From Rhodospirillaceae bacterium (GTDB lineage Bacteria > Pseudomonadota > Alphaproteobacteria > Reyranellales > Reyranellaceae): a stretch of DNA of 59,046 bases. Position numbers and translations under genes: made by a program. The DNA is taken from positions 1 through 59,046 of the forward strand of contig WOUR01000037.1 of NCBI GenBank assembly GCA_009772935.1, given 5' to 3'. Under the pieces are notes generated by a model, which did no database searches, was not told the DNA's origin, and saw only the letters and a list, made by a program, of their open reading frames with translations. Position 1 is the stretch's first letter, and every line of letters starts with the position of its first letter. Of the stretch, positions 18,494 to 26,942 are shown one piece after another.

Positions 18494-19348
18494 ATGCTCA
18501 ATCGTATCATCCTGGCGACTCTGATCACGGCCGGCGCCACGTCCGCCTACGCTCAGTCACCGACCGCTGCGCCCCAGCCGTCCGCGACTCCGCCGGCCGC
18601 CAGTTCTCCCGCGGCGAAGCCGATGCCGTCTCAGGCCAGTGCCGACACACGCAAGCTGATCGGCCGCAACATCCAGAACGCTCAGAACGAGACGATCGGC
18701 GAGATCAAGTCGGTCTTCATCGGCAAGGACGGCAACGTAGACAGCGTGATGGTCGGCGTTGGTGGCTTCCTGGGCATGGGCGAGCGCGAGGTCCGCCTGA
18801 ACTGGAGCGAGCTCAATGTTTCCCAGAACGGGGAGAAGGTCACCGTCAATCTCACCAAGGACCAGTTGAAGGCAAAGCCCGAGTACAAGTACGGCAACAC
18901 GGCGTACCGCGGGCAGGTCTTCAATGATGCCGGCATCTGGAAGGATGACGGCACGCGCACCGATATGACGACGCGTTCCTCGACCAATCCGCAGGGCGCC
19001 CCCAACACGATGGCGCGCACCAGCGGCGGCGACTTCAACGCCGAGGGCAACGTGTCGGGCAATGCCCTGCTCGGCGCGAACGTCAGGAACCAGGCCAACG
19101 AAACGGTTGGCGAGATCGAGGAGGTCTTCGTCGGGACCGACGGCGCCATCAAGACAGTGGTGGTTTCGGTCGGCGGGTTCCTTGGGGTCGGAGCCAAGAA
19201 TGTCGCGGTGAAGTGGAGCGACCTCAAGGTGGAACGCGACGGCAAGGACCTGCGCGTCAAGACCAACTGGACGAAGGACTCGCTGAAGGCGATGCCGGAC
19301 TACAAGGAAGATCAGGCGGCTGCGCCGGCCACCAAGTCCGGCGGCTGA
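18494..19348 (+). CDS. Periplasmic protein with two PRC-barrel domains
   Basis: The 284-residue precursor has a signal peptide ending in AYAQS, then a Pro/Ala-rich linker, then two copies of a PRC-barrel-like module. The first is around residues 52-120 (LIGRNIQNAQNETIGEIKSV, VGVGGFLGMGEREV), the second around 190-265 (LLGANVRNQANETVGEIEEV, VSVGGFLGVGAKNV). The repeats clearly arose by duplication. PRC barrels occur in photosynthetic reaction centres and RimM, and exported two-barrel versions are common in alphaproteobacteria without a known role. An ACGGAGG ribosome site precedes the ATG. It is monocistronic and ends at a GC-rich hairpin. Confidence 0.8.
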   Translation: MLNRIILATLITAGATSAYAQSPTAAPQPSATPPAASSPAAKPMPSQASADTRKLIGRNIQNAQNETIGEIKSVFIGKDGNVDSVMVGVGGFLGMGEREVRLNWSELNVSQNGEKVTVNLTKDQLKAKPEYKYGNTAYRGQVFNDAGIWKDDGTRTDMTTRSSTNPQGAPNTMARTSGGDFNAEGNVSGNALLGANVRNQANETVGEIEEVFVGTDGAIKTVVVSVGGFLGVGAKNVAVKWSDLKVERDGKDLRVKTNWTKDSLKAMPDYKEDQAAAPATKSGG

Positions 19349-19357
19349 TTGAACTTC

Positions 19358-19380
19358 GGGGCGCGGCCGGGCCGCGCCCC
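19358..19380. terminator. GC-rich hairpin between convergent genes
   Basis: GGGGCGCGGCC and GGCCGCGCCCC form a perfect inverted repeat with almost no loop, 9 bases after the PRC-gene stop and 23 bases before the end of the convergent SAF dehydrogenase. It could terminate from both sides. The T-run is poor (CTCTTCC), so efficiency is uncertain. Confidence 0.45.
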
Positions 19381-19403
19381 CTCTTCCGGACTGATTTCCT
19401 GCT

Positions 19404-20768
19404 CTACTGCGCCGCGATCTTCGAGGCGGCCGGCGCGAAGTCGCGCTCCATCTCGCGGCGCAGCTTCACCGCGGTCAGCGATTCGTCCATCACCACGTCG
19501 GCATAGGTCAGCGACTGGCCGGCCTTGATCGGCTTCACCAGCTTGACGTTGTGCGCGAGGCCGAGCGGCAGGCTGCCGAGGCCGGTCGACTTCTCCGACG
19601 GGAACAGCTTGCCGTAGACCGTGTAGCCGCCCTCGCCGTCCAGCACCTCGCCGGGCTTGAGGTCGCGCTTGGCGGTGGCGATGACGTCGGCATGGAACCC
19701 GATCGGCGTGCCGGTCGGTTCCTTGCGCAGGCCGATCGAGGCGACCGACATGCCGACCTCGAGGCCGATCAGGTGCCAGCGCTTGTACATGACCGAGTAC
19801 CGGCCGCTCGGGTCGGTCTGCAGCATGTACTCCTCGAAGCAGTTCTTCTGGTACTCGGTGGCCGCCTCGAACACGACCCACACGCCCTTGCGGATCTCGT
19901 AGGGGATGGCGCGACCGTCCTTCTCCAGCGACGAGGCCACCTCGACCTGGCCCTTGTGGTGGAGTTGGCCGCCCTCGGAGATCGGTCGCATCACGAACGG
20001 CAGGTCCTCGACCGAGCACGGCGGGAAGGCGAGCCCGTCCGGCGCCGGCGTGAGGCCGGTGGCGTTGGCGACAGCCGTGCTCTCGATGGCGGGCTTGGAG
20101 CCGTCGAGGAACGAATTGAACATCTTGGGGTTCAGCCCGCCGCGCTTCGCCTGCTCCTCGTTGAGGCCCCAGTATTTCCAAACAGTCTCGGGCGTCGACT
20201 GTGCGAAGTGCGGCAGCCACTTGTGGCCGCGGCCAGCCGCCGTCACCTCGAAGCCCGAGGTGCGCGCCCAGTCGACCAGCTCGCAGATCAACGCCGGCTG
20301 GTCGCCATAGGCCAGGGAGTAGATCACGCCGACAGCGGCCGCGCGTTTCGCGAGCAGCGGGCCGCAGAAGGCGTCCGCCTCGACCGTGACCATCACGACG
20401 CTCTTGCCATGCCTGAACGCTTCGAGCGCATGCTCGACAGCGGCGATCGGGTCGCCGGTCGATTCGACGATGATGTCGATCTCGGGATGGCTGACCAGGG
20501 CGCGCCAGTCGTCGGTGAGATGGGTGCTGCCGTGCTTGCGGGCGTCCTCGAAGGAGGTCGCAGAGGTCACGTCGGGCTTCCAGCCCAGCCGCGCCAGGTT
20601 CTCGCGCGCGCGGTCGGGCGACAGGTCGGCGATACCCAGCAGATGGATGCCGGGTGTGGTCGGGATCTGCGACAGGTACATCGAGCCGAACTTGCCGGCG
20701 CCGATGACGCCGATGCGCAGCGGCCTGGCTTCGGCGGCGCGCGCCAGAAGCATGCGATGGAGACTCAT
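19404..20768 (-). CDS. NAD(P)-dependent dehydrogenase with C-terminal SAF domain
   Basis: This 454-residue protein begins with a Rossmann fold (RIGVIGAGKFGSMYL, residue ~18) of the Gfo/Idh or homoserine-dehydrogenase-like type, and ends with a SAF domain (LKPGEVLDGEGGYTVYGK, then VKPIKAGQSLTYADV). The combination is the 'predicted homoserine dehydrogenase with SAF domain' family, sometimes mislabelled FlgA because of the SAF part. The substrate is unknown, though related proteins occur in sugar-acid catabolism. A GGAGGAA site precedes the ATG. It is the third gene of the GntR/oxygenase operon, 22 bases after the oxygenase stop, so it probably acts on that enzyme's product or pathway. Confidence 0.8.
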   Translation of the reverse strand: MSLHRMLLARAAEARPLRIGVIGAGKFGSMYLSQIPTTPGIHLLGIADLSPDRARENLARLGWKPDVTSATSFEDARKHGSTHLTDDWRALVSHPEIDIIVESTGDPIAAVEHALEAFRHGKSVVMVTVEADAFCGPLLAKRAAAVGVIYSLAYGDQPALICELVDWARTSGFEVTAAGRGHKWLPHFAQSTPETVWKYWGLNEEQAKRGGLNPKMFNSFLDGSKPAIESTAVANATGLTPAPDGLAFPPCSVEDLPFVMRPISEGGQLHHKGQVEVASSLEKDGRAIPYEIRKGVWVVFEAATEYQKNCFEEYMLQTDPSGRYSVMYKRWHLIGLEVGMSVASIGLRKEPTGTPIGFHADVIATAKRDLKPGEVLDGEGGYTVYGKLFPSEKSTGLGSLPLGLAHNVKLVKPIKAGQSLTYADVVMDESLTAVKLRREMERDFAPAASKIAAQ

Positions 20769-20790
20769 GGGTTCCTCCGGCGTTTCCTGA

Positions 20791-21591
20791 TTATTCCGCT
20801 GCAGCCTTGCGGGTGGCGGCGCGGATCACCGCATCGTCCTCCCACGCATCGACCGGCGTGAAGTCGCGGTGCGCGATGTATTCCGGTCGCTTGAACTGAC
20901 GGATCGCGTTGCTGACCGCGTTGTAGGTCACATAGATGATCTGGCGATCCCACGGCGACAGGTTGGGCGGGCTGCCATGGACCAGCGTGCCGTGGAAGAA
21001 GATCGCCGAACCGGGGCCACCCTTGGGCGAGACGATGCCGCCCTGGTGCACCAGCCTGGCGATCGTGTCGTTGTCGATCGTCCACAGCGGATAGGAGGTC
21101 GTGGTGAGGTCGTGCTTGGCCTCGATCGCACCCTTCTTGTGGCTCCGGGGAATGAACCAGAGCGGGCCGTTGAACTCGTTCACCTCATCGATGAACACCG
21201 CGAGGTTCATGGCGCGCGCCTCGGGCATTGCATCGTCGGCTTTCCAGGTGCCGTAGTCCTGATGCCACTGCCAGACGTCGCCGTCGAAGGCGGCCTTCCC
21301 GTTGATCTTGAACTGGTGAATGTAGGTCTTGTCCTTCAGGAGCTGCTCGGCCGGCTCTACGAAGCGCGGATGATGGACCAGGGCCTCGAACACCGGGTGA
21401 TAGGTGTGGACCGCGAAGGCGGTGCGCACCACGTCGCCCGTCTTCTCGCGCACGTTCTCGGGGCGGCGCTGCGCGAAGACCTCGGGCACCGAGGATTTCA
21501 GGATCTGCGTCTCTTCCGGCGAGAAGTAGTCGGGGAAGAAGAGATAGCCCTCTTCGTCGAATTGTTTCAGCTGCTCAGAGGTGAGCTTCAT
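20791..21591 (-). CDS. Phytanoyl-CoA-dioxygenase-family oxygenase
   Basis: This 266-residue protein has the PhyH-family facial triad. HxD is in WHQDYGTW (~residue 108) and the distal His in FHGTLVHGSPPN (~residue 205), with a 2-oxoglutarate-binding Arg nearby (SPWDRQ). The N-terminal LKQFDEEGYLFFPDYF is typical of the family, which includes ectoine hydroxylase and many small-molecule hydroxylases. It uses Fe(II), O2 and 2-oxoglutarate to hydroxylate an unknown substrate. An AGGAGGAA ribosome site is present. It sits between gntR (46 bases upstream) and the SAF dehydrogenase, suggesting a hydroxylate-then-oxidise catabolic sequence. Confidence 0.85.
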   Translation of the reverse strand: MKLTSEQLKQFDEEGYLFFPDYFSPEETQILKSSVPEVFAQRRPENVREKTGDVVRTAFAVHTYHPVFEALVHHPRFVEPAEQLLKDKTYIHQFKINGKAAFDGDVWQWHQDYGTWKADDAMPEARAMNLAVFIDEVNEFNGPLWFIPRSHKKGAIEAKHDLTTTSYPLWTIDNDTIARLVHQGGIVSPKGGPGSAIFFHGTLVHGSPPNLSPWDRQIIYVTYNAVSNAIRQFKRPEYIAHRDFTPVDAWEDDAVIRAATRKAAAE

Positions 21592-21637
21592 GGCGGTTCC
21601 TCCTGTGCTTGTCGTCTTGCTTTGTAGCGCGCCGTCT

Positions 21638-22309
21638 TCAGGCGGCGCGGGAAATCACGACCTTCAATCGTCCCGTCAGAATGTCGGCCATCTGTTCGGC
21701 ATGGCCGCGGCAGAGCGCTTCGGCCTCGGCCGCCTGGCCCGCCTCGAGCGCGCGCAGGATGCCTTCGTGTTCGTCCCACACACTGATCCGCAGATCCTGT
21801 TCGCTCAAGGCCGCCGCCATCACCCGACGCAGATGCTGCCAGTGCGGCTGGGCGGTCTCGCCGATCAGTGGATTGCCCGACGCCTCGTAGACGAACAGGT
21901 GGAAATCGATGTCGGCCTCGATCACCGACGGCACATAGCCGCTGGCCACAGCGCGACGGCCGACGTCGAGCAGGGCGCGGCCACGCTGTACGAGGTGCGG
22001 CGTGTAGTTGCCAGCGGCGAGCCGCGCGGCGGCGCCGTCGAGCGCAGCGCGGACGACGTAGAGATTGCGCGCCTGCTGTACGTCGAGCGGGGCGACGCAC
22101 ACGCCCTTGCGGCCGGCATCGATCAGAAAGCCCTCTCGGCGCAGCAGCATCATGGCCTGCAGGACCGGCTGGCGCGACACGCCGAACTGCTGGGCGATCT
22201 CCTCCTGGGTGATGCGGGCACCGGATTTCAGCTCCCCGGAGCAGATCGCTTCGAGGACGGAATCGTGGATACGCTCGGAGAGATCGGGTTCGGGCTGGAT
22301 GGGGCGCAT
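21638..22309 (-). CDS. GntR-family regulator (FadR/FCD subgroup)
   Basis: The 223-residue protein has an N-terminal winged helix (ITQEEIAQQFGVSRQPVLQA, with the recognition helix after VSRQPV) and an all-helical FCD ligand-binding domain containing the metal-site residues D-x3-H (DIDFHLFVYEASGN) and later histidines. I choose ATG 22309. The only upstream alternative is a TTG at 22345 that would place the operator inside the gene. It heads an operon with the oxygenase and dehydrogenase genes and most likely represses it until a carboxylate metabolite binds. A perfect palindromic operator lies directly before the start. Confidence 0.88.
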   Translation of the reverse strand: MRPIQPEPDLSERIHDSVLEAICSGELKSGARITQEEIAQQFGVSRQPVLQAMMLLRREGFLIDAGRKGVCVAPLDVQQARNLYVVRAALDGAAARLAAGNYTPHLVQRGRALLDVGRRAVASGYVPSVIEADIDFHLFVYEASGNPLIGETAQPHWQHLRRVMAAALSEQDLRISVWDEHEGILRALEAGQAAEAEALCRGHAEQMADILTGRLKVVISRAA

Positions 22310-22310
22310 G

Positions 22311-22324
22311 TTCTGTATACAGAA
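22311..22324. promoter_or_regulatory. Perfect palindromic operator of the GntR operon
   Basis: TTCTGTATACAGAA is a perfect 14-base palindrome of the kind bound by FadR-type GntR dimers. It begins one base upstream of the gntR start codon and covers the likely -10 region, the ideal position for autorepression. Confidence 0.75.
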
Positions 22325-22345
22325 CACAGACACTGCCCGAGTCAA
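22316..22345 (-). promoter_or_regulatory. Promoter of the GntR/oxygenase operon
   Basis: Reading the minus strand, TTGACT (22345-22340), an 18-base spacer and TGTATA (22321-22316) form a housekeeping-type promoter. The expected transcription start, six or seven bases further on, falls on or next to the ATG at 22309. No ribosome site exists between them, so the gntR message may be leaderless. Confidence 0.55.
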
Positions 22346-22349
22346 CCGC

Positions 22350-23384
22350 CTAGCGGGCTTTCAGCCCTTTGGCAGCAAGAATCTGCGCCCCGCGATCGGG
22401 ATAGTCGGTGATCAATCCGTCGACACCCAGGTCGATCAGCCGTCCCATCTCGGCCGGCGCATTCACCGTCCAGGGCACCACCTTGAGGCCGAGGGCGTGC
22501 GCTTCCTTCACGTTCTCCGCCGTGACGTTGCGCCAGAACGGCGACCAGGTCGCGCAGCCGGCTGCCTTCGCCAGTCGGGGCACCGAGCCGCCGTGGGCGG
22601 CGAGGTCGAGCCCGCCCAGCCACGGCGAGGGCCGGCCACCGCTCCGCTGCACCGTGTCGAAGTTGGTGCTCTCGATGCTGAGGCAGCCGGTGGCGATTTC
22701 GGGCGCCAGCTTCCGGACCTCGAGCAGGCCGCGCCAGTCGAAGGACTGCAAAGTGCTGCGGGCCGCGGCCTTCCCCTCGCGGATGCCCTCGACGGCCAGC
22801 TTTGCAAAGGCCGCCGGATCGAGCGTGAGCTCGGGCTTGGACGGATCGGTCTTGATCTCGATGTTGAAGCGGACCTCGGGCGCGGCCTGCGCGAAGAACT
22901 CGGCCAGGGTCGGGAAGCGCTGGCCGTCGGCCGGCTTCTGCTCGGGATACTGCTGGCCGTATTTGCTGGCCGGGTTTACGCGACCGATGTCGTAGCGCTT
23001 CAGTTCCTCCAGGCTCAGCGTGCGGATGGCGGGGCCTGCCGCCGTGAGCCACTGCCCGTCCGGTCCGCGCGTCAGGGCGGGATTGAGGACCGGATCGTGG
23101 CTGATGACGACGACCCCGTCGCGCGTCACCGCCAGGTCCGTCTCGAGGGTCGTGACGCCGAGATCCTGCGCCACCTTGAAGCCGGCCAGCGTGTTCTCCG
23201 GCGCCAGCCCGCGCGCGCCGCGATGGCCCTGCAGGTCGAACGCCGCCGCGAGCCCGGTGCTAGCCGCCCAGATTGCGCAGGCGAGCGATGCGATCCTCGA
23301 TATCGGGATGCGTGGCGAGGAGTGCCGGCGTCTTGGACGTGAACTGGTGGATCGGATTGACGATGAAGAGATGTTGCGTGGCAC
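22350..23384 (-). CDS. glpQ: Exported glycerophosphodiester phosphodiesterase
   Basis: The enzyme core begins FDLQGHRGARGLAPENT and carries the family's catalytic residues (HRG, then ETDLAVTRDGVVVISHDP). It hydrolyses glycerophosphodiesters to glycerol 3-phosphate and an alcohol. A signal-peptide-like segment (IASLACAIWAASTGLAAA) precedes it, so it is probably periplasmic. The start is a problem: the only standard start codon in frame is a GTG at 23384, giving ~30 unusual Ser/Arg-rich residues and a 125-base overlap with the end of the htpX-like gene. A non-standard start (for example ATC) nearer the signal peptide, or a sequence error, is possible. Translation is probably coupled to htpX. 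Confidence 0.8.
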   Translation of the reverse strand: MPRNISSSSIRSTSSRPRRRHSSPRIPISRIASLACAIWAASTGLAAAFDLQGHRGARGLAPENTLAGFKVAQDLGVTTLETDLAVTRDGVVVISHDPVLNPALTRGPDGQWLTAAGPAIRTLSLEELKRYDIGRVNPASKYGQQYPEQKPADGQRFPTLAEFFAQAAPEVRFNIEIKTDPSKPELTLDPAAFAKLAVEGIREGKAAARSTLQSFDWRGLLEVRKLAPEIATGCLSIESTNFDTVQRSGGRPSPWLGGLDLAAHGGSVPRLAKAAGCATWSPFWRNVTAENVKEAHALGLKVVPWTVNAPAEMGRLIDLGVDGLITDYPDRGAQILAAKGLKAR

Positions 23385-24207
23385 GACTCACTCCGGGAAA
23401 GGGTGCGGCCTTCTCTGCGAGTTTGCCCAGTGCAGAGATGAGGCCATTGGGATTTCGCGTGAACTGCACGGAGGTCGCGTCGGCGAGATACTCGCGCTGC
23501 CGCGACACCGCCATCTGCACCGCCTTGGCTGCGAGCGGCGCCAGGATCGCGACGACCAGCAGGACGATGATCAGGATGCCGCCGCCCGAACTGCCCTTGC
23601 GGTCGTCGCTGCGCATCCGGCCCCAGTTCAGCGTGCGCAGCGCCATGTCGCAGACCAGCGCGATCAGGCCAACCGTGACGCCGACCACGACCATGTAGCG
23701 CGTGTCGAGGTTGCGCAGATGCGCCATCTCGTGCGCCACCACGCCCTGCAGCTCGTCGCGGCTGAGCGCATTCAGCAGCCCGCGCGTGACCGCGATCGTG
23801 CCGCTGCCGACCTTGTTGCCGGTGGCGAAGGCGTTCAGCGCATCGGTCTCCAGCACCATCACCCGGGGCATCGGCACGCCGGCAGCGATCGAGATCTCCT
23901 CGACCACGTTGTAGAGCTGCGGCGCGTCCTGCTTTTCGATCGCCTTGGCGCCGGCCATGGACAGCACCATCCGGTCGCCCACCGCCAGCGAGATCGCGCT
24001 CCAGCCGATGCTGGCGGCCGCCATCAGCCCGGCGGCCGCGATGCCGACCTGGCTGACCGCGGGCAGGGTGCCCGACGACTCGGTTTCCAGCAGCGCACCG
24101 ACCAGATAGCCGATGCTGCCCGCCAGCAGGGTGAGCACGGCCAGCAACACCATCGTGTTGCGACGGTTCTGGTTCTGGGCGGCAACGAAGTCGGTAGTGG
24201 CGCTCAT
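23260..24207 (-). CDS. HtpX-like M48 membrane metalloprotease
   Basis: This 315-residue protease has two N-terminal transmembrane segments (MVLLAVLTLLAGSIGYLVGA and GIAAAGLMAAASIGWSAIS), the zinc motif VVAHEMAHLRN (HExxH), two more membrane segments, and the third ligand in REYLADATSVQF. This is the HtpX type, which degrades damaged membrane proteins. I choose ATG 24207 with an AGAGGGCAAGG ribosome site, rather than the in-frame non-ATG start at 24234 that overlaps lemA. It lies 13 bases after lemA, a pairing (LemA with an M48 protease) seen in many bacteria. Confidence 0.88.
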   Translation of the reverse strand: MSATTDFVAAQNQNRRNTMVLLAVLTLLAGSIGYLVGALLETESSGTLPAVSQVGIAAAGLMAAASIGWSAISLAVGDRMVLSMAGAKAIEKQDAPQLYNVVEEISIAAGVPMPRVMVLETDALNAFATGNKVGSGTIAVTRGLLNALSRDELQGVVAHEMAHLRNLDTRYMVVVGVTVGLIALVCDMALRTLNWGRMRSDDRKGSSGGGILIIVLLVVAILAPLAAKAVQMAVSRQREYLADATSVQFTRNPNGLISALGKLAEKAAPFPGVSRATQHLFIVNPIHQFTSKTPALLATHPDIEDRIARLRNLGG

Positions 24208-24220
24208 GCGCCTTGCCCTC

Positions 24221-24775
24221 TCAGCGCAGCGCAACCTTCGGCACTTCGCGCTCGGACTCCGGCATGTTGAACAGGTCCATCGGCCCGAAGCCCAGCGACG
24301 CCGCGGCCAGCACCGCCGGGAAGCTCTGGCGGCGGGTGTTATAGGCGTTCACCGAGTCGTTGTAGAACTGGCGCGCGAAGGCGATCTTGTTCTCGGTGGT
24401 CGTCAGCTCTTCCTGGAGCTGCATGACATTGTCGTTGGCCTTGAGCTGCGGATAGTTCTCCATCAGGGCGAGCAGGCCGTGCGTCGCCTCGCTGAGCGCC
24501 GCCTCCGCCGGTCCCGATTGCGCGGCGTTGCCGCTCGCCGCCACCGCGTTGTTGCGCGCCTGGATCACCTTGGTGAGCGTCTCCTGCTCGTAGCCCATGG
24601 CGTCCTTCACCACCTGCACCAGGTTGGGGATGAGATCGTGCCGGCGCTTCAGCTGCACGTCGATCTGGCTCCACGCGGTCTGCGCCTGGTTGCGGCCGCC
24701 GACGAGGCCGTTGTAGACGGCGATCAGCCACAGGCCGATGGCGACGACGATGCCGAGGAAGATCCATGTGCTCAT
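24221..24775 (-). CDS. lemA: LemA family protein
   Basis: This 184-residue protein has one N-terminal membrane helix (WIFLGIVVAIGLWLIAVYN) followed by a long four-helix coiled region with signature VGGRNQAQTAWSQIDVQLKRRHDLIPNLV. This is the LemA family, whose members have a short external tail and a cytoplasmic or periplasmic helical bundle of uncertain role. It is transcribed with the HtpX-like protease gene just downstream. A partnership with that protease is inferred from conserved neighbourhood only. Confidence 0.92.
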   Translation of the reverse strand: MSTWIFLGIVVAIGLWLIAVYNGLVGGRNQAQTAWSQIDVQLKRRHDLIPNLVQVVKDAMGYEQETLTKVIQARNNAVAASGNAAQSGPAEAALSEATHGLLALMENYPQLKANDNVMQLQEELTTTENKIAFARQFYNDSVNAYNTRRQSFPAVLAAASLGFGPMDLFNMPESEREVPKVALR

Positions 24776-24840
24776 GCCAGTTCTCCTTTGCCGCGGCCGC
24801 CAGTCTAGTCATGATCGGGGCCGTTCGGGAGGAATAACGA

Positions 24841-25307
24841 TGGATACGTCAGAGCTGCTGAAGGCTTTCTGCTCGGCGGTGGAACGCCGCGACGGCAAGG
24901 GCTTCGCGAGCCTGTTCACCGAGGACGCCGTCTATCACGACGTGTTCTATGGCGACTTCAAGGGGCGCGAGCGCATCGCCGAGATGATCGACGACTGGTT
25001 CCATCGCACTGCCCACGAGTTCCGTTGGGACATGCACCGGCCGGTGAGCGACGGCCGGATGCTCTACGCGTACTACACGTTCAGCTACGTCTCGAAGCTT
25101 CCCGGCGCCGAAGGCAAGCGCGTCGGCTTCGAAGGCTGCTCGATGATGCAGCTGCGCAACGGCCTGATCGCCGACTATCGCGAAGTGGCCAATGTCGGCC
25201 CGGCCTTCGTCGAGTTGGGCTTCGCGCCCGAACGCACGTCCAAGATCCTCGCCAAGGAAGGCGCGCATCTTCGGGCCCAGCCGGAGTGGAAGCGGCACGC
25301 CGGCTGA
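24841..25307 (+). CDS. SnoaL/NTF2-like domain protein
   Basis: This protein of about 154 residues begins MDTSELLKAFCSAVERRDGKGFASLFTEDAVYHDVFYG, the standard opening of NTF2-like alpha+beta barrels (SnoaL, ketosteroid isomerase, limonene epoxide hydrolase relatives). GRERIAEMIDDWF and a late MMQLRNGLIADYREV strand agree. These folds bind small hydrophobic ligands or act as isomerases/hydrolases, and no catalytic set is clear here. GGAGG lies just before the ATG. It is monocistronic and divergent from lemA. Confidence 0.75.
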
Positions 25308-25320
25308 TCGTCGAATCTTC

Positions 25321-25353
25321 CCTTCCCCCTTGCGGAACCCGCAGAGGGGAAGG
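25321..25353. terminator. Hairpin between convergent genes
   Basis: CCTTCCCCCTTGCGG and CCGCAGAGGGGAAGG pair over 15 positions with two mismatches and a three-base loop. It lies between the ends of the NTF2-like gene and dapD and is plausibly a bidirectional terminator. It lacks a clear T-run on either side. Confidence 0.5.
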
Positions 25354-25361
25354 AGCTGACA

Positions 25362-26201
<840 letters not shown>

Positions 26202-26245
26202 TGTTCCCTCGGAATTCTGCCGCGGGACCTTATATGCTGCTCCCG

Positions 26246-26680
26246 ATGGCCTTCAAGCTCCCAGAATCGGTGCTGGTCGTGGTCCACACGCCGCGTTTGG
26301 ACGTGCTCCTGCTGGAACGCACGGGGACCGGGCTCTGGCAATCCGTGACCGGCTCGCGCGAACCCGACGATCCCAACCTCGAGGCGACGGCGCGCCGTGA
26401 GCTGCAGGAGGAGACCGGCCTCGCGGTCGGCACGCTCACCGACTGGCGGCAGACCAATCGCTACGAGATTTGGGCCCAATGGCGCGCCCGCTACGCGCCC
26501 GACGTCACCCACAATGTCGAGCATGTCTTCGGCTTCCAGGTCCCCGAACAGACCGTGGCGACCCTCGACCCGTCCGAGCACGTCGCGCAGCTCTGGCTGC
26601 CCTGGCAGGACGCCATGGTGAAGGTCTTCTCACCGACCAACCGGGACGCGATCTGGCAATTGCCAGGGCGCATCCGTTGA
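26246..26680 (+). CDS. nudB: Nudix hydrolase, NudB-like (dihydroneopterin triphosphate pyrophosphatase)
   Basis: This 144-residue Nudix protein starts MAFKLPESVLVVVHTPRLDVLLLER, very close to NudB proteins, and carries a Nudix box with RRELQEETGL as metal-binding core. NudB removes pyrophosphate from dihydroneopterin triphosphate in folate synthesis. The start could also be ATG 26234, which adds MLLP. Neither start has a good ribosome site. The stop codon is part of the palindrome that precedes the toxin-antitoxin genes. Confidence 0.8.
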   Translation: MAFKLPESVLVVVHTPRLDVLLLERTGTGLWQSVTGSREPDDPNLEATARRELQEETGLAVGTLTDWRQTNRYEIWAQWRARYAPDVTHNVEHVFGFQVPEQTVATLDPSEHVAQLWLPWQDAMVKVFSPTNRDAIWQLPGRIR

Positions 26681-26696
26681 CATGTGCGGCACATGT
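26680..26696. promoter_or_regulatory. Palindromic operator upstream of the VapBC-type module
   Basis: ACATGTGC-G-GCACATGT is a perfect inverted repeat with 8-base arms around a single G, 15 bases before the antitoxin start. Ribbon-helix-helix antitoxins autoregulate by binding such palindromes. The first base is the last base of the nudB stop codon, so operator and gene end overlap. Confidence 0.65.
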
Positions 26697-26711
26697 GATT
26701 AGCTGTTTCGC

Positions 26712-26942
26712 ATGTCGATGATGATCCAGATTCGCAACGTCCCCGACGCGCTGCATCGCCGACTGAAGTCGCGAGCGGCGCTGGCGGGCATGTCCTTGTC
26801 CGACTATCTGCTGCAGCAGATCCGGGAAGTGGCGGAGCGTCCGACCCTTGAGGAAATGCGCGCGAGACTGGAACGACGGTCGCCGGTTGCGGTCTCGGTC
26901 GACCCCGTTCGCGCCGTCCGGGAAGAGCGCGATAGCCGGTGA
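26712..26942 (+). CDS. Ribbon-helix-helix antitoxin (FitA/VapB type)
   Basis: This 76-residue protein starts MSMMIQIRNVPDALHRRLKSRA, the short strand plus helix pattern of Arc/FitA-like ribbon-helix-helix DNA-binding domains (residues 1-45). A C-terminal extension (LEEMRARLERRSPV) would wrap the toxin. Its stop overlaps the GTG start of the PIN-domain toxin by four bases, so the two are translationally coupled. It probably represses its own operon at the upstream palindrome. Confidence 0.85.
   Translation: MSMMIQIRNVPDALHRRLKSRAALAGMSLSDYLLQQIREVAERPTLEEMRARLERRSPVAVSVDPVRAVREERDSR

Noticed and set aside
19404..20768. Calling the SAF-domain dehydrogenase a flagellar FlgA protein
   Set aside because: Only the SAF domain is shared; the Rossmann N-terminus and lack of any flagellar genes exclude it.
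20791..21591. Reading the PhyH-like protein as ectoine hydroxylase
   Set aside because: The motifs fit the broad PhyH family only, and no ectoine synthesis genes are nearby.
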